From Planococcus maitriensis (GTDB lineage Bacteria > Bacillota > Bacilli > Bacillales_A > Planococcaceae), in contig NZ_QLZQ01000011.1 of assembly GCF_003289925.1 (NCBI RefSeq), positions 1 to 51,536 on the forward strand: 51,536 nt of DNA. The letters are read 5' to 3'. The notes beneath the pieces were generated by a model. That model saw only the letters and a program-made list of their open reading frames with translations. It searched no databases and was not told the origin of the DNA. Shown here piece after piece: positions 19,684 through 29,068 of the stretch. The stretch's first letter is position 1, and each line of letters opens with the position of its first letter. Made by a program: the position numbers and the translations under genes.

Positions 19684-19974
19684 TTATGATTCGTCGTCCA
19701 CAAAGCTTGGGTCCACTTTATCAAGCTTTTCTTCGTTCAAGATCGTGTACATTTCCGCAGTTTGTTCTTTGCGAACATTTTCGCGCAATTGGTCGATGCG
19801 GGCGGTGACGACTTTTTGCCCGAAGCGGATCTGCAGTTCATCGCCTTCTTTGACGACGCTGCTCGCTTTCGCTTTATTGCCGTTGACCAAAATGCGGCCT
19901 TGGTCGGCGACTTCCTTCGCCAAGGTGCGGCGCTTGATCAGGCGGGATACTTTCAGGAATTTATCGAGTCTCAT
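19684..19974 (-). CDS. rqcP: S4-domain ribosome quality-control factor RqcP (YabO)
   Basis: In Bacillus this small protein binds stalled 50S subunits and works with RqcH to add alanine tails to nascent chains. The ATG at 19974 (MRLDKFLKVSRLIKRR) gives 96 residues, the family size; the frame is open further upstream but that part would lie inside mazG. The S4 domain spans about 1-60 and contains GRILVNGNKAKASS. It overlaps the end of mazG by 14 bases, closing the mfd-yabM-mazG-rqcP unit. yabP, which follows yabO in B. subtilis, is absent. Confidence 0.94.
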   Translation of the reverse strand: MRLDKFLKVSRLIKRRTLAKEVADQGRILVNGNKAKASSVVKEGDELQIRFGQKVVTARIDQLRENVRKEQTAEMYTILNEEKLDKVDPSFVDDES

Positions 19975-21439
19975 GATTTCCGTCCTCTCCGTGTACAGCT
20001 TTCGCTTCGTTCCAGAAGCCGTCAAGCTGGTCTAATGTGTAATCCGAAAATGTGCGGCCGCCTTCTTTTGCGCGCTGCTCCACGTGCGAAAAGCGTGTGC
20101 GGAATTTACGGTTCGCCTGGACCATCGCCTGTTCCGGCGACAAGCCGTAAAAACGCGCGATGTTGACGAGCGTGAACAATAGATCGCCTAGTTCATCGAG
20201 CTGCTGGTCTTTGGAACCATTCGCCACTTCTATCTTGAACTCCTGCAATTCCTCTTCGAACTTCGCCCATGCACCATCTGCATCTTTCCACGTAAAGCCT
20301 GCTTTTGCGGCTTTCTTCTGATAATTATATGAGGTCAAAAGTGAGGAGCTGTAGCGATCCTGGCCATCGAGCAACGATTCGCCCGCCGGTTTTTCCTGCT
20401 GCTTGATCGCTTGCCAGTTATTGACGACTTCACTTGCAGAGGACACATCCACATCACCGAACACATGAGGATGGCGGCGGATCATTTTATCGCTGATGGC
20501 TTCTAGGATATCCTCCAGCTGGAAATAGCCGCTATCCTGGCCGATTTGCGCGTGCAAGAATACTTGCAATAGCACATCGCCGAGTTCTTCCGCGATGGCT
20601 TCGTCATCTTCCTCTTCGATCGCCTGCAGCAATTCGTGCGCTTCTTCGAGTAAATAAGGACGCAGTGATTCATGTGTCTGCTCGCGGTCCCACGGGCAGC
20701 CTTCAGGACTTCGCAGTTTCGCGATGATCTCACGGAATGTCTGCCATTCTTTCAAACGCTGGGTCTGCTCCGTTGCAGGCGGCACATAGACAGTCGTCAA
20801 ATTATCGATTTCCGCCGAACGGTCGAGTTCGTGAAGCGGCACCGTACGCAGGCGCTCTGAAGTGGCCCCTGCGGCTGTAACAATCGTTACCGGGTAATCT
20901 TCCGGGTATTTCTCCATCAGCGACAGTTTCACTTCGGATGCGCTGAATTGGTCATACACTTGCGCGATCAAAATGTGTTCGGTCATATTCAATCGGTCGC
21001 TGTCGAGGCCAATGCCGTCGACCAGCTGAAAGCCGTCGATCGGATCGATGCGCAACGCGCCGAATATGGCGTCCAAAAAACTTTGCCCCCCGGCAATCGA
21101 CAATGTGCAGCGCCCGTGCTTTTCTGCTTCGATCAAAAATTGCACCGTCTGTTCCGCAACGAGCGGATGTCCCGGCACTGCGTAATAAACGGATGCGTTT
21201 TCCGAAAGCGCAATAAGCGTATCGGCGATTTCCTGATAAACCGGTGCAAAATCATCATGCTTTTCGTAAATTGCATCAAAGCTCTCGTAACGTAAGCCTT
21301 CTGTCTCCAGTTCTTCAACGACCGGGTGATCCGCTGTCCGCAAGTAAAGCGGGTCCGCCTCTTTCAAAGTACGGTATACGCCGAGCGGCAATTGCAGAAG
21401 ATCCCCGGCGCCAAGGCCGAGTATATGAATGGTATGCAT
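19961..21439 (-). CDS. yabN: Tetrapyrrole methylase / MazG nucleotide pyrophosphohydrolase fusion (YabN)
   Basis: A 492-residue two-domain protein. The N-terminal half has the SAM-dependent tetrapyrrole methylase fold (IHILGLGAGDLLQLPLGV and PGHPLVAEQTVQFL). The C-terminal half is MazG, with GCPWDREQTHESLRPYLLEE and EELGDVLLQVFLHA supplying the metal-binding acidic residues, followed by a second MazG-like repeat. MazG enzymes hydrolyse NTPs to NMP and pyrophosphate and are linked to removal of aberrant nucleotides; the methylase substrate is unknown. The ATG has AAGGAG seven bases upstream, and the gene starts three bases after yabM. Confidence 0.94.
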   Translation of the reverse strand: MHTIHILGLGAGDLLQLPLGVYRTLKEADPLYLRTADHPVVEELETEGLRYESFDAIYEKHDDFAPVYQEIADTLIALSENASVYYAVPGHPLVAEQTVQFLIEAEKHGRCTLSIAGGQSFLDAIFGALRIDPIDGFQLVDGIGLDSDRLNMTEHILIAQVYDQFSASEVKLSLMEKYPEDYPVTIVTAAGATSERLRTVPLHELDRSAEIDNLTTVYVPPATEQTQRLKEWQTFREIIAKLRSPEGCPWDREQTHESLRPYLLEEAHELLQAIEEEDDEAIAEELGDVLLQVFLHAQIGQDSGYFQLEDILEAISDKMIRRHPHVFGDVDVSSASEVVNNWQAIKQQEKPAGESLLDGQDRYSSSLLTSYNYQKKAAKAGFTWKDADGAWAKFEEELQEFKIEVANGSKDQQLDELGDLLFTLVNIARFYGLSPEQAMVQANRKFRTRFSHVEQRAKEGGRTFSDYTLDQLDGFWNEAKAVHGEDGNHETR

Positions 21440-21442
21440 TGT

Positions 21443-23023
21443 CTAACTCCTTTTCTTTCGTGAATTGAGCGCCAATTGCAACGCAGCCAGGCGGCGGCCG
21501 AACGGGATAATGTACCATTCCCTCTCGGTGATAATCCGTGATTTCGCCACCACCAATAAAAACACGGCAGCGCCGAGCGGAACGGCGGTCAGCGTGATGA
21601 ATACGGCTTCGAACCGGCCGGACCATGGCACTAGCCGCGCGATCACCACTACATAGGCATAAACCGCAATAGCCATCGCCAAGGACGCTGCCATGAGCCA
21701 GCCGTAAAAATGGGCGTGGGCAAATTGCAGCGGCCAAACCTTCTTGAAATACCAGATGAGCGCTGCCGCAATGAACGCCAAGCCGATATTGCCGGCAAGC
21801 GCTGCCCCGGTGATGCCGTATCCGGGCACCAGCCATAAATTGCCGGCCAGTTTCAGCAGCAAGCCGATCAACAAGAACAGTGCCGGTACACCAACTTTTC
21901 CAAAACCGTACAGAATCGCCGTCAACACCAGCACAAGCGACATCGAAACGATTTGCCAATTAAAAACGATGAGTGCAAAAGATCCGTCCGGCGTCTTGAA
22001 TAAAGCTTCATTGACATAAGGCATAACCAACGTCAACCCGGCGGAGGCGGCGACCGCAAACAACACGGACACACGCAAAGCGAGGCTCGCGTAAAGTGCC
22101 GGGCTGCGGCCGCTTTTTTTCTGCATCGTACGGGCAATCAATGGCACGAGCGACAGCGTCAAAGAAGTCGCCAATAAAATCCCGAATTGCACGAGCGGTT
22201 GCGCACGGTCATAGATGCCTTTCTGTTCCATGGCCGCCTCTGTCCCGAGCGGCTGTTCGAGCAGGCGATAGACGGTAAATGAATCGACCAGCTGAAATAG
22301 CACCAATAACAGCGAACTCATGCTGACACCGAGACTCATAAATAGCAATTTCTTCGCCGTCACTTTGTGGAACTTACCAAAAGGGCGCTCTCTTTGCCTC
22401 CTGTAGGAACGCCATAATAACAGCACAGCCGCGAATGAGCCGGCGCCGGCAGCGGCGATTGCCACTTGCCCCGCGACATAAAGCGAGAAGCCATAGCTGA
22501 CGGCAGCAAACGCACCGAGCAGAATGACCGCGACGCGCACTGCCTGCTCTGCCACTTGAGCAGTTGCGACCGGTGCCATATTGCCAATTGCTTGCAAACG
22601 GCCTTTCAGGATGGCAAGCGGTGCCATGAAGACGACCGCAAATGCCCCTGCCTGCAGCACCCCTGAAAGCGCCGGGTCGCCCATCCAGCCAGCCAGCATG
22701 CCAGCCCCGAAATAAAGTACAGCAAACGCTGAGGCGGCAAGAATTGCCATGAGCCAGGAAGCCGTGCTTAAAATGCCGGCGTGCTTTGAATTATGCTGCT
22801 CCGCCAATAATTTCGACACGGCGACCGCAAAGCCGTAAGACGTCCAAATGCCGAAGATCGCAACGAATGGATACACTTGCTGATAAATATAAAAGCCTTC
22901 ATCGCCGACCAGGTTTTGAAACGGTACCCGGTAAACGGCACTCAACAGTTTGACGACAAACCCTGCGAGCGCAAGTAACGCGGCGCCTTTCAAGAAACTG
23001 GCCATCGAATATTGAGCTGTCAT
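21443..23023 (-). CDS. yabM: Polysaccharide/lipid-linked precursor flippase-like protein (YabM, MOP superfamily)
   Basis: A 526-residue integral membrane protein with about 14 hydrophobic segments and the Wzx/MurJ/SpoVB-type start (FLKGAALLALAGFVVKLLSAVYRVPFQNLVG). The substrate cannot be read from the sequence; lipid-linked glycans are the usual cargo of the family. It lies 16 bases after mfd, exactly where spoVT would intervene in B. subtilis. It should not be taken as the sporulation-specific SpoVB, since position matches the non-sporulation gene yabM. Confidence 0.88.
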   Translation of the reverse strand: MTAQYSMASFLKGAALLALAGFVVKLLSAVYRVPFQNLVGDEGFYIYQQVYPFVAIFGIWTSYGFAVAVSKLLAEQHNSKHAGILSTASWLMAILAASAFAVLYFGAGMLAGWMGDPALSGVLQAGAFAVVFMAPLAILKGRLQAIGNMAPVATAQVAEQAVRVAVILLGAFAAVSYGFSLYVAGQVAIAAAGAGSFAAVLLLWRSYRRQRERPFGKFHKVTAKKLLFMSLGVSMSSLLLVLFQLVDSFTVYRLLEQPLGTEAAMEQKGIYDRAQPLVQFGILLATSLTLSLVPLIARTMQKKSGRSPALYASLALRVSVLFAVAASAGLTLVMPYVNEALFKTPDGSFALIVFNWQIVSMSLVLVLTAILYGFGKVGVPALFLLIGLLLKLAGNLWLVPGYGITGAALAGNIGLAFIAAALIWYFKKVWPLQFAHAHFYGWLMAASLAMAIAVYAYVVVIARLVPWSGRFEAVFITLTAVPLGAAVFLLVVAKSRIITEREWYIIPFGRRLAALQLALNSRKKRS

Positions 23024-23039
23024 CTATTTGCACCCCTCG

Positions 23040-26000
23040 TCACCCGACCGACGCCTCTTCCCTAATGGAATCAGCTAAAATCTCCATCATGCCTTCAAGC
23101 ACGTCAAATGGGTGGTGCTTGCCGGTCTTCTTGCCGTCGATTGTCAACACGAGTGCTTGGCCATTCATCGTGAAGCCGACTGCACGCCCGTAGCTGCCGG
23201 AAGCCTCGACAACTTTGCCCCCGTCAATCGACTCCGTTCCTGCTTCGCTCAATTTGACCGTTACGCGATCGCCTTGCTGTTTGATCGATTCCACACCGGC
23301 CGCGCGCGCCCAGACTTTCATGCGGGCGATGCGCAGCAATTGCTCGGCTTCAATCGGCAAATCGCCGAAACGATCGATCAGTTCATCTTGCAAGTCGACC
23401 ATTTCTTCTGCAGTTTCCATGTTTTTGACACGTTTGTACATCTGGATCTTCTGGTAGCCGTCGGCAATATAGCTGTCTGGAATATAAGCGTCTTCCGTCA
23501 GCGAGATTTCCACTTCCGGCACGACTTCTTTCTTCATGCCAGTGCGGCGTTCTTCAATCGCTTCTTCGAGCATTTGTGAATACAAATCGAAGCCGACCGA
23601 ATCGATAAAGCCATGCTGCTGGGAACCTAGCAGATTGCCTGCCCCGCGGATCGACAAATCGCGCATGGCAATTTTAAAGCCCGATCCGAGTTCGGTGAAT
23701 TCCTTGATGGCCATTAAGCGTTTTTCTGCGACATCTGTCAGCACTTTATCGCGCTGGTACATAAAGTACGCATACGCCACGCGGCTCGAACGACCGACAC
23801 GGCCACGCAATTGATAGAGCTGCGACAAGCCCATACGGTCAGCATCGTGAACGATAAGTGTATTGACGTTCGGGATGTCGATGCCGGTTTCGATGATCGT
23901 CGTCGTTACCAGAACGTCGTATTCGCCATCGAGAAAGCCGAGGATGATCGATTCGAGTTCGGTCTCGGACATCTGCCCATGGGCATAGCCGACGCGCGCT
24001 TCCGGAACAAGCTGCTGGATCTCGTCCACTTTGCGAGTCATGTCGCTTACCCGGTTGTATAAATAAAACACTTGGCCGCCGCGCGCCATCTCGCGTTCAA
24101 TCGCTTCACGCACGAGCCCGCCATTATACTCCATGACATAGCTCTGCACCGGGAACCGATTGGCAGGCGGCGTTTCGATAACCGATAAATCACGCACGCC
24201 AATCATCGACATATGCAAAGTGCGCGGAATCGGCGTCGCCGTTAAGGTCAATACATCCACTGTCGATTTCAGCTGCTTGATTTTCTCTTTATGGGTCACC
24301 CCGAAACGCTGTTCTTCATCGATGATCAACAAGCCGAGGTCTTTATACACGACATCTTTCGATAAGATGCGGTGCGTGCCGACAACGACGTCGACTGAAC
24401 CGTTCTTCAAGCCTTTGACCGTTTCGGTTTGCTGTTTTTTCGAACGGAAGCGGCTCATGAGGCCGACTTCAATCGGATAATCCTTGAAACGCTCGCTCAT
24501 CGTTTCGAAATGCTGCTGGGCGAGAATGGTGGTCGGCACGAGGAACGCCACTTGCTTGCCATCAAGCACCGCTTTGAATGCTGCACGGATGGCGACTTCC
24601 GTTTTGCCGTAGCCGACATCGCCGCAGATCAAGCGGTCCATCGGGCGTTTTCTCTCCATGTCTTTTTTCACTTCGTCGATAGAGCGTAATTGGTCAGGCG
24701 TTTCCTCGTAAGGGAATTCCGTTTCGAACTGGCGCTGCATATCCTGGTCTTCACTGAACGTAAAGCCTTCGAGCGCTTCGCGTTCTGCATACAGTTTGAT
24801 CAAATCATCGGCAATGTCCTGTACGGCAGCCGATACTTTCGTCCGTGTCTTCTTCCACTCGACGCCTCCCATCTTATGGAGCTTCGGCTCTTTTTCTTCC
24901 GAGGCGATGTATTTCTGGACAAGGTCGATTTTATCGACAGGTACGAATAATTTATCATCACCTTTATAGACGATGTGAAGATAATCTTTATGCACGCCGC
25001 CGCTTTCCAATGTCTCAATGCCGACAAACCGGCCGATGCCGTGATGGATGTGGACGATATAATCGCCCGGCTTGATCTCCGAATAGCTCTTGATGCGTTC
25101 GGCATTGGTCAATTTTTGTGCGCGGGTTTTTTTCTTCGGCTGCTTTTTGAACAATTCCGCATCTGTAATGACCGCCATGCGCTGCAACGGCATTTCAAAA
25201 CCGCCAGATAATTCGCCGTCGACGAGATAAGTTTTACCGTCTTGCACGATGGTTTTTTCGGTAATGATTTCCGCTTCCATCCCGTAATCGTCCAGAACGG
25301 CACGTACTTTTTGCATACGTTCTTCGCCACTTGCCACGACAAATACACGGAACTTGCCGAGTGTCCAGCGTTCCATTTCAGCTTGCAATAAATTCATCTG
25401 CCCGTGGAACGATTGCATCGGCTTGCAGGAATAGGCGAGCGATTTCTTGATCGTGACGAGCGGGAAAGTCCGCGTAAAGAGCGATAGGAAATTGGCCGGC
25501 TGCTTGAGTTTCGACAATACCTCCCGGAACGGGTACGCCAGCGGCACATCGTGGAGGAACTTTCCTTCTTCGAGGAGCGATACTGTCCACTCCGCTTCTT
25601 CGCGCTCCAGCGTTTCGGTCATTTCCTGTATGCGCCCGAGCTCATCGAAAAATACGACCCCTTCTCCAGGGAAATAATCACCGAGAAAAGCGGACTGCGA
25701 GTCGACCAAAGCGGCATATTTCGCCAGCTGTTCCGGTTCGTCGCCGCTCCGGAGCGTGTCGATGTCGTGCTGGATGTATTGCAGCATCAACTCTTTCGTT
25801 TCGTCATCCTTGAGTTTCTTCAAGCTCGCGGTCAGTTGGTCTTCAATCCGGTCGGCCAGCATGCGCTTCTGTCCTGCCGACAATACCAATTCAACAGCGG
25901 GTAAAATGCATAGCGACTCGATTTTCTCCAGCGAGCGCTGGTCTTCTGCTGAGAACAGGCGGATGGAATCGACTTCCGTGTCGAATAGCTCGATGCGTAC

Positions 26001-26573
26001 CGGATGCTCGAAATGCAGCGGGTAGACATCGAGGATGCCGCCACGTAAAGCAAATTCACCTGGCGAAGTGACCATCGTCGTACGGGAATAGCCCATCGCA
26101 ACGAGCTTCAATAACCAGTTCCCGGTATCAAGTTCATCCCCGTCCGCTACGCGCAAGGTTGCCCCGTCCCATTGTTCCTGGGACGGCAATAATTTGCGCA
26201 AGCCGGAAACCGGCGTGACGTAAATGCCTTTGCCGGTCGATTTCATATGGTCGAGCGTATCGATGCGGTGCGCTCGCAGCTCGGGACCTGAAAACGCGAT
26301 ATCGGCAGCGATCGTTTCTTCCGCCGGATACAAACGCACGCGCTGCTCCCCCATGAGCCTGACCAAGTCGTCATAGACCCGCTGGGCATGCAGCAAATTC
26401 GGCGTCACGACGAGCAGCGGTTTGTCTAGCTCTTCATGGACTGTCTGGTAAAAAATCGGCCGGGCACTGCCGGATAAGCCTGAGATCAGTTGATGGTCCT
26501 GGCCTTTTTTCAGTTCTTTGATAAATGATTGAGTGTGGGAATCCCCTAAAAATGCCTGCAAAATATGCTTCAT
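23040..26573 (-). CDS. mfd: Transcription-repair coupling factor Mfd
   Basis: Displaces stalled RNA polymerase at DNA lesions and recruits UvrA. The 1177-residue length is normal. The N-terminal UvrB-like domains come first; the RNA-polymerase-interacting CarD-like region starts near residue 497 (PGDYIVHIHHGIGRFVG). The translocase motor has Walker A GDVGYGKTEVA near 650, a DEEQRFGV motif, and motif VI-like QLRGRVGRS. The C-terminal UvrA-masking domain ends the protein. GGAGGA lies seven bases before the ATG. A small palindrome (26602-26616) sits in the leader. The neighbours fin and spoVT of B. subtilis are missing on both sides. Confidence 0.98.
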   Translation of the reverse strand: MKHILQAFLGDSHTQSFIKELKKGQDHQLISGLSGSARPIFYQTVHEELDKPLLVVTPNLLHAQRVYDDLVRLMGEQRVRLYPAEETIAADIAFSGPELRAHRIDTLDHMKSTGKGIYVTPVSGLRKLLPSQEQWDGATLRVADGDELDTGNWLLKLVAMGYSRTTMVTSPGEFALRGGILDVYPLHFEHPVRIELFDTEVDSIRLFSAEDQRSLEKIESLCILPAVELVLSAGQKRMLADRIEDQLTASLKKLKDDETKELMLQYIQHDIDTLRSGDEPEQLAKYAALVDSQSAFLGDYFPGEGVVFFDELGRIQEMTETLEREEAEWTVSLLEEGKFLHDVPLAYPFREVLSKLKQPANFLSLFTRTFPLVTIKKSLAYSCKPMQSFHGQMNLLQAEMERWTLGKFRVFVVASGEERMQKVRAVLDDYGMEAEIITEKTIVQDGKTYLVDGELSGGFEMPLQRMAVITDAELFKKQPKKKTRAQKLTNAERIKSYSEIKPGDYIVHIHHGIGRFVGIETLESGGVHKDYLHIVYKGDDKLFVPVDKIDLVQKYIASEEKEPKLHKMGGVEWKKTRTKVSAAVQDIADDLIKLYAEREALEGFTFSEDQDMQRQFETEFPYEETPDQLRSIDEVKKDMERKRPMDRLICGDVGYGKTEVAIRAAFKAVLDGKQVAFLVPTTILAQQHFETMSERFKDYPIEVGLMSRFRSKKQQTETVKGLKNGSVDVVVGTHRILSKDVVYKDLGLLIIDEEQRFGVTHKEKIKQLKSTVDVLTLTATPIPRTLHMSMIGVRDLSVIETPPANRFPVQSYVMEYNGGLVREAIEREMARGGQVFYLYNRVSDMTRKVDEIQQLVPEARVGYAHGQMSETELESIILGFLDGEYDVLVTTTIIETGIDIPNVNTLIVHDADRMGLSQLYQLRGRVGRSSRVAYAYFMYQRDKVLTDVAEKRLMAIKEFTELGSGFKIAMRDLSIRGAGNLLGSQQHGFIDSVGFDLYSQMLEEAIEERRTGMKKEVVPEVEISLTEDAYIPDSYIADGYQKIQMYKRVKNMETAEEMVDLQDELIDRFGDLPIEAEQLLRIARMKVWARAAGVESIKQQGDRVTVKLSEAGTESIDGGKVVEASGSYGRAVGFTMNGQALVLTIDGKKTGKHHPFDVLEGMMEILADSIREEASVG

Positions 26574-26601
26574 GAAGATTCCTCCTTCCTGTTCAAAATA
26601 A

Positions 26602-26616
26602 AGCCATTTGATGGCT
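26602..26616. repeat. Short palindrome in the mfd leader
   Basis: AGCCAT-TTG-ATGGCT, a 6-bp-arm palindrome followed on the minus strand by TTTATTTT. It could be a mini-terminator/attenuator or an operator. Confidence 0.5.
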
Positions 26617-26645
26617 ATATTACCCTTTTAAAAACGATAGGAAAC

Positions 26646-26680
26646 GGGAAAAAGCCTTGGACGCCTTTATGCGCCAAAGC
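26646..26680 (-). terminator. Terminator after pth
   Basis: Minus strand GCTTTGGCGC / GCGTCCAAGGC stem with one bulge, then TTTTTCCC. The stem begins immediately after the pth stop codon. Confidence 0.75.
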
Positions 26681-26682
26681 GG

Positions 26683-27243
26683 TTATCCGTTGTATTCATT
26701 CATGACTTCCTTGAATGGTTTGGCCAGCCAGTAATTGCACGCAGCCGCACTTTTTTCGACGGCGTCTTTCATCAGCGGTTTTTCTTCGTCACGGAAGCGG
26801 GCGAGTACGTAATCCGGTACTTTCATGCCCGCTGGCGGGCGGCTGATGCCGATGCGCATCCGGTTAAACTGCTGGGTGCCGAGATGCTGGATAAGGGACT
26901 TGATGCCGTTATGTCCCCCTGCGCTGCCTTTTTGGCGCAATCGGAGCTGCCCTGCAGGCAAGTCCAGGTCGTCATAGATGACCACGATGTCTTCAAGGTC
27001 AACATTGTAATAATCCATCAAGGGGCCGATGCATTCACCGGACAGGTTCATGTAGGTCAGCGGCTTGACGAGCATCACTTTGCCTTCGGGCCGGTGGACG
27101 ACGGCATACATGCCCTTGAATTTGGACTGCGTGAGCGGTGCGTTCCAGTCACTCGCCAACTGGTCAATGACATGAAAGCCGATATTGTGGCGGGTTTCTT
27201 CATATGTTTTTCCTGGATTCCCCAGGCCGATGATCATTTTCAT
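26683..27243 (-). CDS. pth: Peptidyl-tRNA hydrolase
   Basis: Recycles tRNA from prematurely released peptidyl-tRNA (called spoVC in B. subtilis). The 186-residue protein has the N-terminal [18 protein letters not shown] with catalytic His20, and [20 protein letters not shown] with the conserved Asp. AAGGAG lies six bases before the ATG. The next gene in B. subtilis, fin (forespore factor), is absent; a terminator and then mfd follow directly. An extended -10 promoter may lie at 27276-27284. Confidence 0.97.
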   Translation of the reverse strand: MKMIIGLGNPGKTYEETRHNIGFHVIDQLASDWNAPLTQSKFKGMYAVVHRPEGKVMLVKPLTYMNLSGECIGPLMDYYNVDLEDIVVIYDDLDLPAGQLRLRQKGSAGGHNGIKSLIQHLGTQQFNRMRIGISRPPAGMKVPDYVLARFRDEEKPLMKDAVEKSAAACNYWLAKPFKEVMNEYNG

Positions 27244-27275
27244 AGCAAACTCCTTTTACTTCTTCACTGCCTTTT

Positions 27276-27284
27276 ATTTTACCA
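27276..27284 (-). promoter_or_regulatory. Possible extended -10 promoter for pth
   Basis: Minus-strand TGG-TAAAAT with a TTGCAT-like -35 at short spacing (15 bp). Weak, but it sits between the ctc terminator and pth. Confidence 0.4.
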
Positions 27285-27302
27285 TAATCTGCGCTCATGC
27301 AA

Positions 27303-27338
27303 TAAAAACAGGGACTGCCTGTGGACAGTCCCTGTTTG
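27303..27338 (-). terminator. Terminator after ctc
   Basis: Minus strand AAACAGGGACTG / CAGTCCCTGTTT, a 12-bp perfect stem followed by T residues. Confidence 0.9.
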
Positions 27339-27351
27339 GGCATTGCTGGGA

Positions 27352-28002
27352 TTATTCTTTTTCTTCACCGGCTGCTTCTTCTTCGTTGTCGCCGATGACT
27401 TCAGGCTCTTCGCCTTCGTCAGTTGTTTCAAGCTCTTCTAGCTCTTCTTCTGTACGTGGTGCTGTGACAGAGATCAATAGGAAGTCATCGTCGTTCAAGA
27501 TTTCAAAGCTGAATTTGTCACGGATGTCACTGACTGACACCGAGTCGCCGATCTGCAGCTCGCTGATGTCGATGTCGACGGAATCCGGAATATCGCTCGG
27601 TTTGACGCGAATATGCACTTCGCGGTTCGGCTGCGTGACGACGCCGCCTTCTTTTTCGCCTGGCGATTCGCCGATCAAGTGAACAGTTGCATCGACATCG
27701 ATTTCTTCAGACATATTGATCGCCAAGAAATCGACGTGCTTGAAACTTCCTTTTAATGAATCCATTTGGTAATCGCTCAATACGACGTTCGTGCTCTTGC
27801 CGCCGATTTCCAAGCTGATGACGCCATTTCGCCCTGATTCACGCAAAGTCTTGATCAAGTCGATTTCGGATACGGCAATCGGTGTTGTTTCCATCTTGTA
27901 GCCGTATACGACGCCAGGCACATTGCCTTCGCCGCGCAAATCGGTCAATGCCGAATGCGGCTTTCCTGTTTCCCGTTTCGCTGCTGTCATTTTGATAGCC
28001 AT
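27352..28002 (-). CDS. ctc: Ribosomal protein bL25, general-stress (Ctc) type
   Basis: Binds 5S rRNA in the 50S subunit; the Ctc form is stress-induced in Bacillus. The 216-residue protein has an N-terminal L25 domain (about 1-92, with GKPHSALTDLRGEGNVPGVVYG), a beta-barrel TL5 domain (about 93-185) and an acidic tail of about 30 residues very rich in Glu. A sigma-B-like promoter is at 28044-28069. It lies between prs and pth as in B. subtilis. Confidence 0.95.
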   Translation of the reverse strand: MAIKMTAAKRETGKPHSALTDLRGEGNVPGVVYGYKMETTPIAVSEIDLIKTLRESGRNGVISLEIGGKSTNVVLSDYQMDSLKGSFKHVDFLAINMSEEIDVDATVHLIGESPGEKEGGVVTQPNREVHIRVKPSDIPDSVDIDISELQIGDSVSVSDIRDKFSFEILNDDDFLLISVTAPRTEEELEELETTDEGEEPEVIGDNEEEAAGEEKE

Positions 28003-28043
28003 ATAATTTCAACCTCCAGTTATATTAAACGCATAGTTTATAA

Positions 28044-28069
28044 CTACCCTGTTCATATAAAGCTGAAAC
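28044..28069 (-). promoter_or_regulatory. Sigma-B-like promoter for ctc
   Basis: Minus-strand GTTTCA (28064-28069), 14-bp spacer, GGGTAG (28044-28049), against the consensus GTTT(A)A-N13-15-GGGTAT. B. subtilis ctc is a classic sigma-B gene, so the match is well placed. Confidence 0.65.
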
Positions 28070-28088
28070 CTGGAAGACTCTGGCGGCA

Positions 28089-29051
28089 TCAATCAAATAA
28101 AGTGCTGACTGATTTCTGTTCGTGTACACGGATGATCGTTTCGGCAAGAAGCGGTGCGACCGTCAATTGCTTGATCTTGTCGATTTTCTTCTCATCTGCA
28201 AGAGCGATCGAGTTGGTCACGACCAGTTCCTTGATGACGGAATCCTGGATGCGCTGGACAGCAGGGCCTGAGAGGACAGGGTGCGTACAGCAAGCGTAGA
28301 CTTCTTTCGCCCCGCTTTCGATCAATGCGCTCGCCGCAATCGAAATCGTCCCGGCCGTATCGATGATATCGTCGATGATGATCGCTGTTTTGCCTTCGAC
28401 GTTCCCGACGATGTTCATGACTTCGGCAACGTTCGGCCGCGGGCGGCGCTTATCGATGATGGCAATCGGCGCTTTCAGGCGATCTGCCATTTTACGGGCA
28501 CGCGTCACGCCGCCGTGGTCAGGCGACACGATGATTGCGTTCTCGAGGTCGATGTTCGCATCGTTCAGGAAATGATCGGATAGGAGTGGCACAGCTACCA
28601 GATGGTCAATCAAAATATCAAAGAACCCTTGAATTTGCGGAGCATGAAGATCCAATACGATTACACGCGTCGCGCCGGCTGTCTCGAGCAGGTTGGCGAC
28701 GAGTTTTGCCGTGATTGGCTCGCGTGAACGTGCTTTGCGGTCCTGGCGTGCATAGCCGTAGTATGGGATGACTACGTTGACGGTACGCGCAGATGCACGC
28801 TTGACGGCATCGATCATGATCAATAGCTCCATCAAGTTTTCGTTGACCGGCTGTGAAGTCGATTGGACGATGAACACATCGCAGCCACGGATGCTTTCTT
28901 CGATGTTAATCTGGATTTCTCCGTCGCTAAAATGTGTTACCGAGCTTTTGCCGAGCGGCAAGCCCACCTGCTCAGCGATTTGCTCAGCCAGTTCTTTGTT
29001 CGAGTTCAACGAAAAGATTTTCAACTTCGAGTTAGTATTTTGAATGCCCAT
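28089..29051 (-). CDS. prs: Ribose-phosphate pyrophosphokinase
   Basis: Makes PRPP from ribose 5-phosphate and ATP for purine, pyrimidine, histidine, tryptophan and NAD pathways. The 320-residue class I enzyme shows [16 protein letters not shown] near the N-terminus, the ATP-binding [29 protein letters not shown], and the PRPP loop [12 protein letters not shown] near 220. AGGAGGG precedes the ATG. It is 17 bases downstream of glmU and probably cotranscribed with it. PurR and Hpt in this window both bind or consume its product. Confidence 0.98.
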   Translation of the reverse strand: MGIQNTNSKLKIFSLNSNKELAEQIAEQVGLPLGKSSVTHFSDGEIQINIEESIRGCDVFIVQSTSQPVNENLMELLIMIDAVKRASARTVNVVIPYYGYARQDRKARSREPITAKLVANLLETAGATRVIVLDLHAPQIQGFFDILIDHLVAVPLLSDHFLNDANIDLENAIIVSPDHGGVTRARKMADRLKAPIAIIDKRRPRPNVAEVMNIVGNVEGKTAIIIDDIIDTAGTISIAASALIESGAKEVYACCTHPVLSGPAVQRIQDSVIKELVVTNSIALADEKKIDKIKQLTVAPLLAETIIRVHEQKSVSTLFD

Positions 29052-29068
29052 TGGGGGAAACCCTCCTA

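Noticed and set aside
21443..23023. SpoVB, a sporulation flippase
   Set aside because: Homology is to the whole MOP superfamily; position next to mfd and yabN identifies it as yabM.
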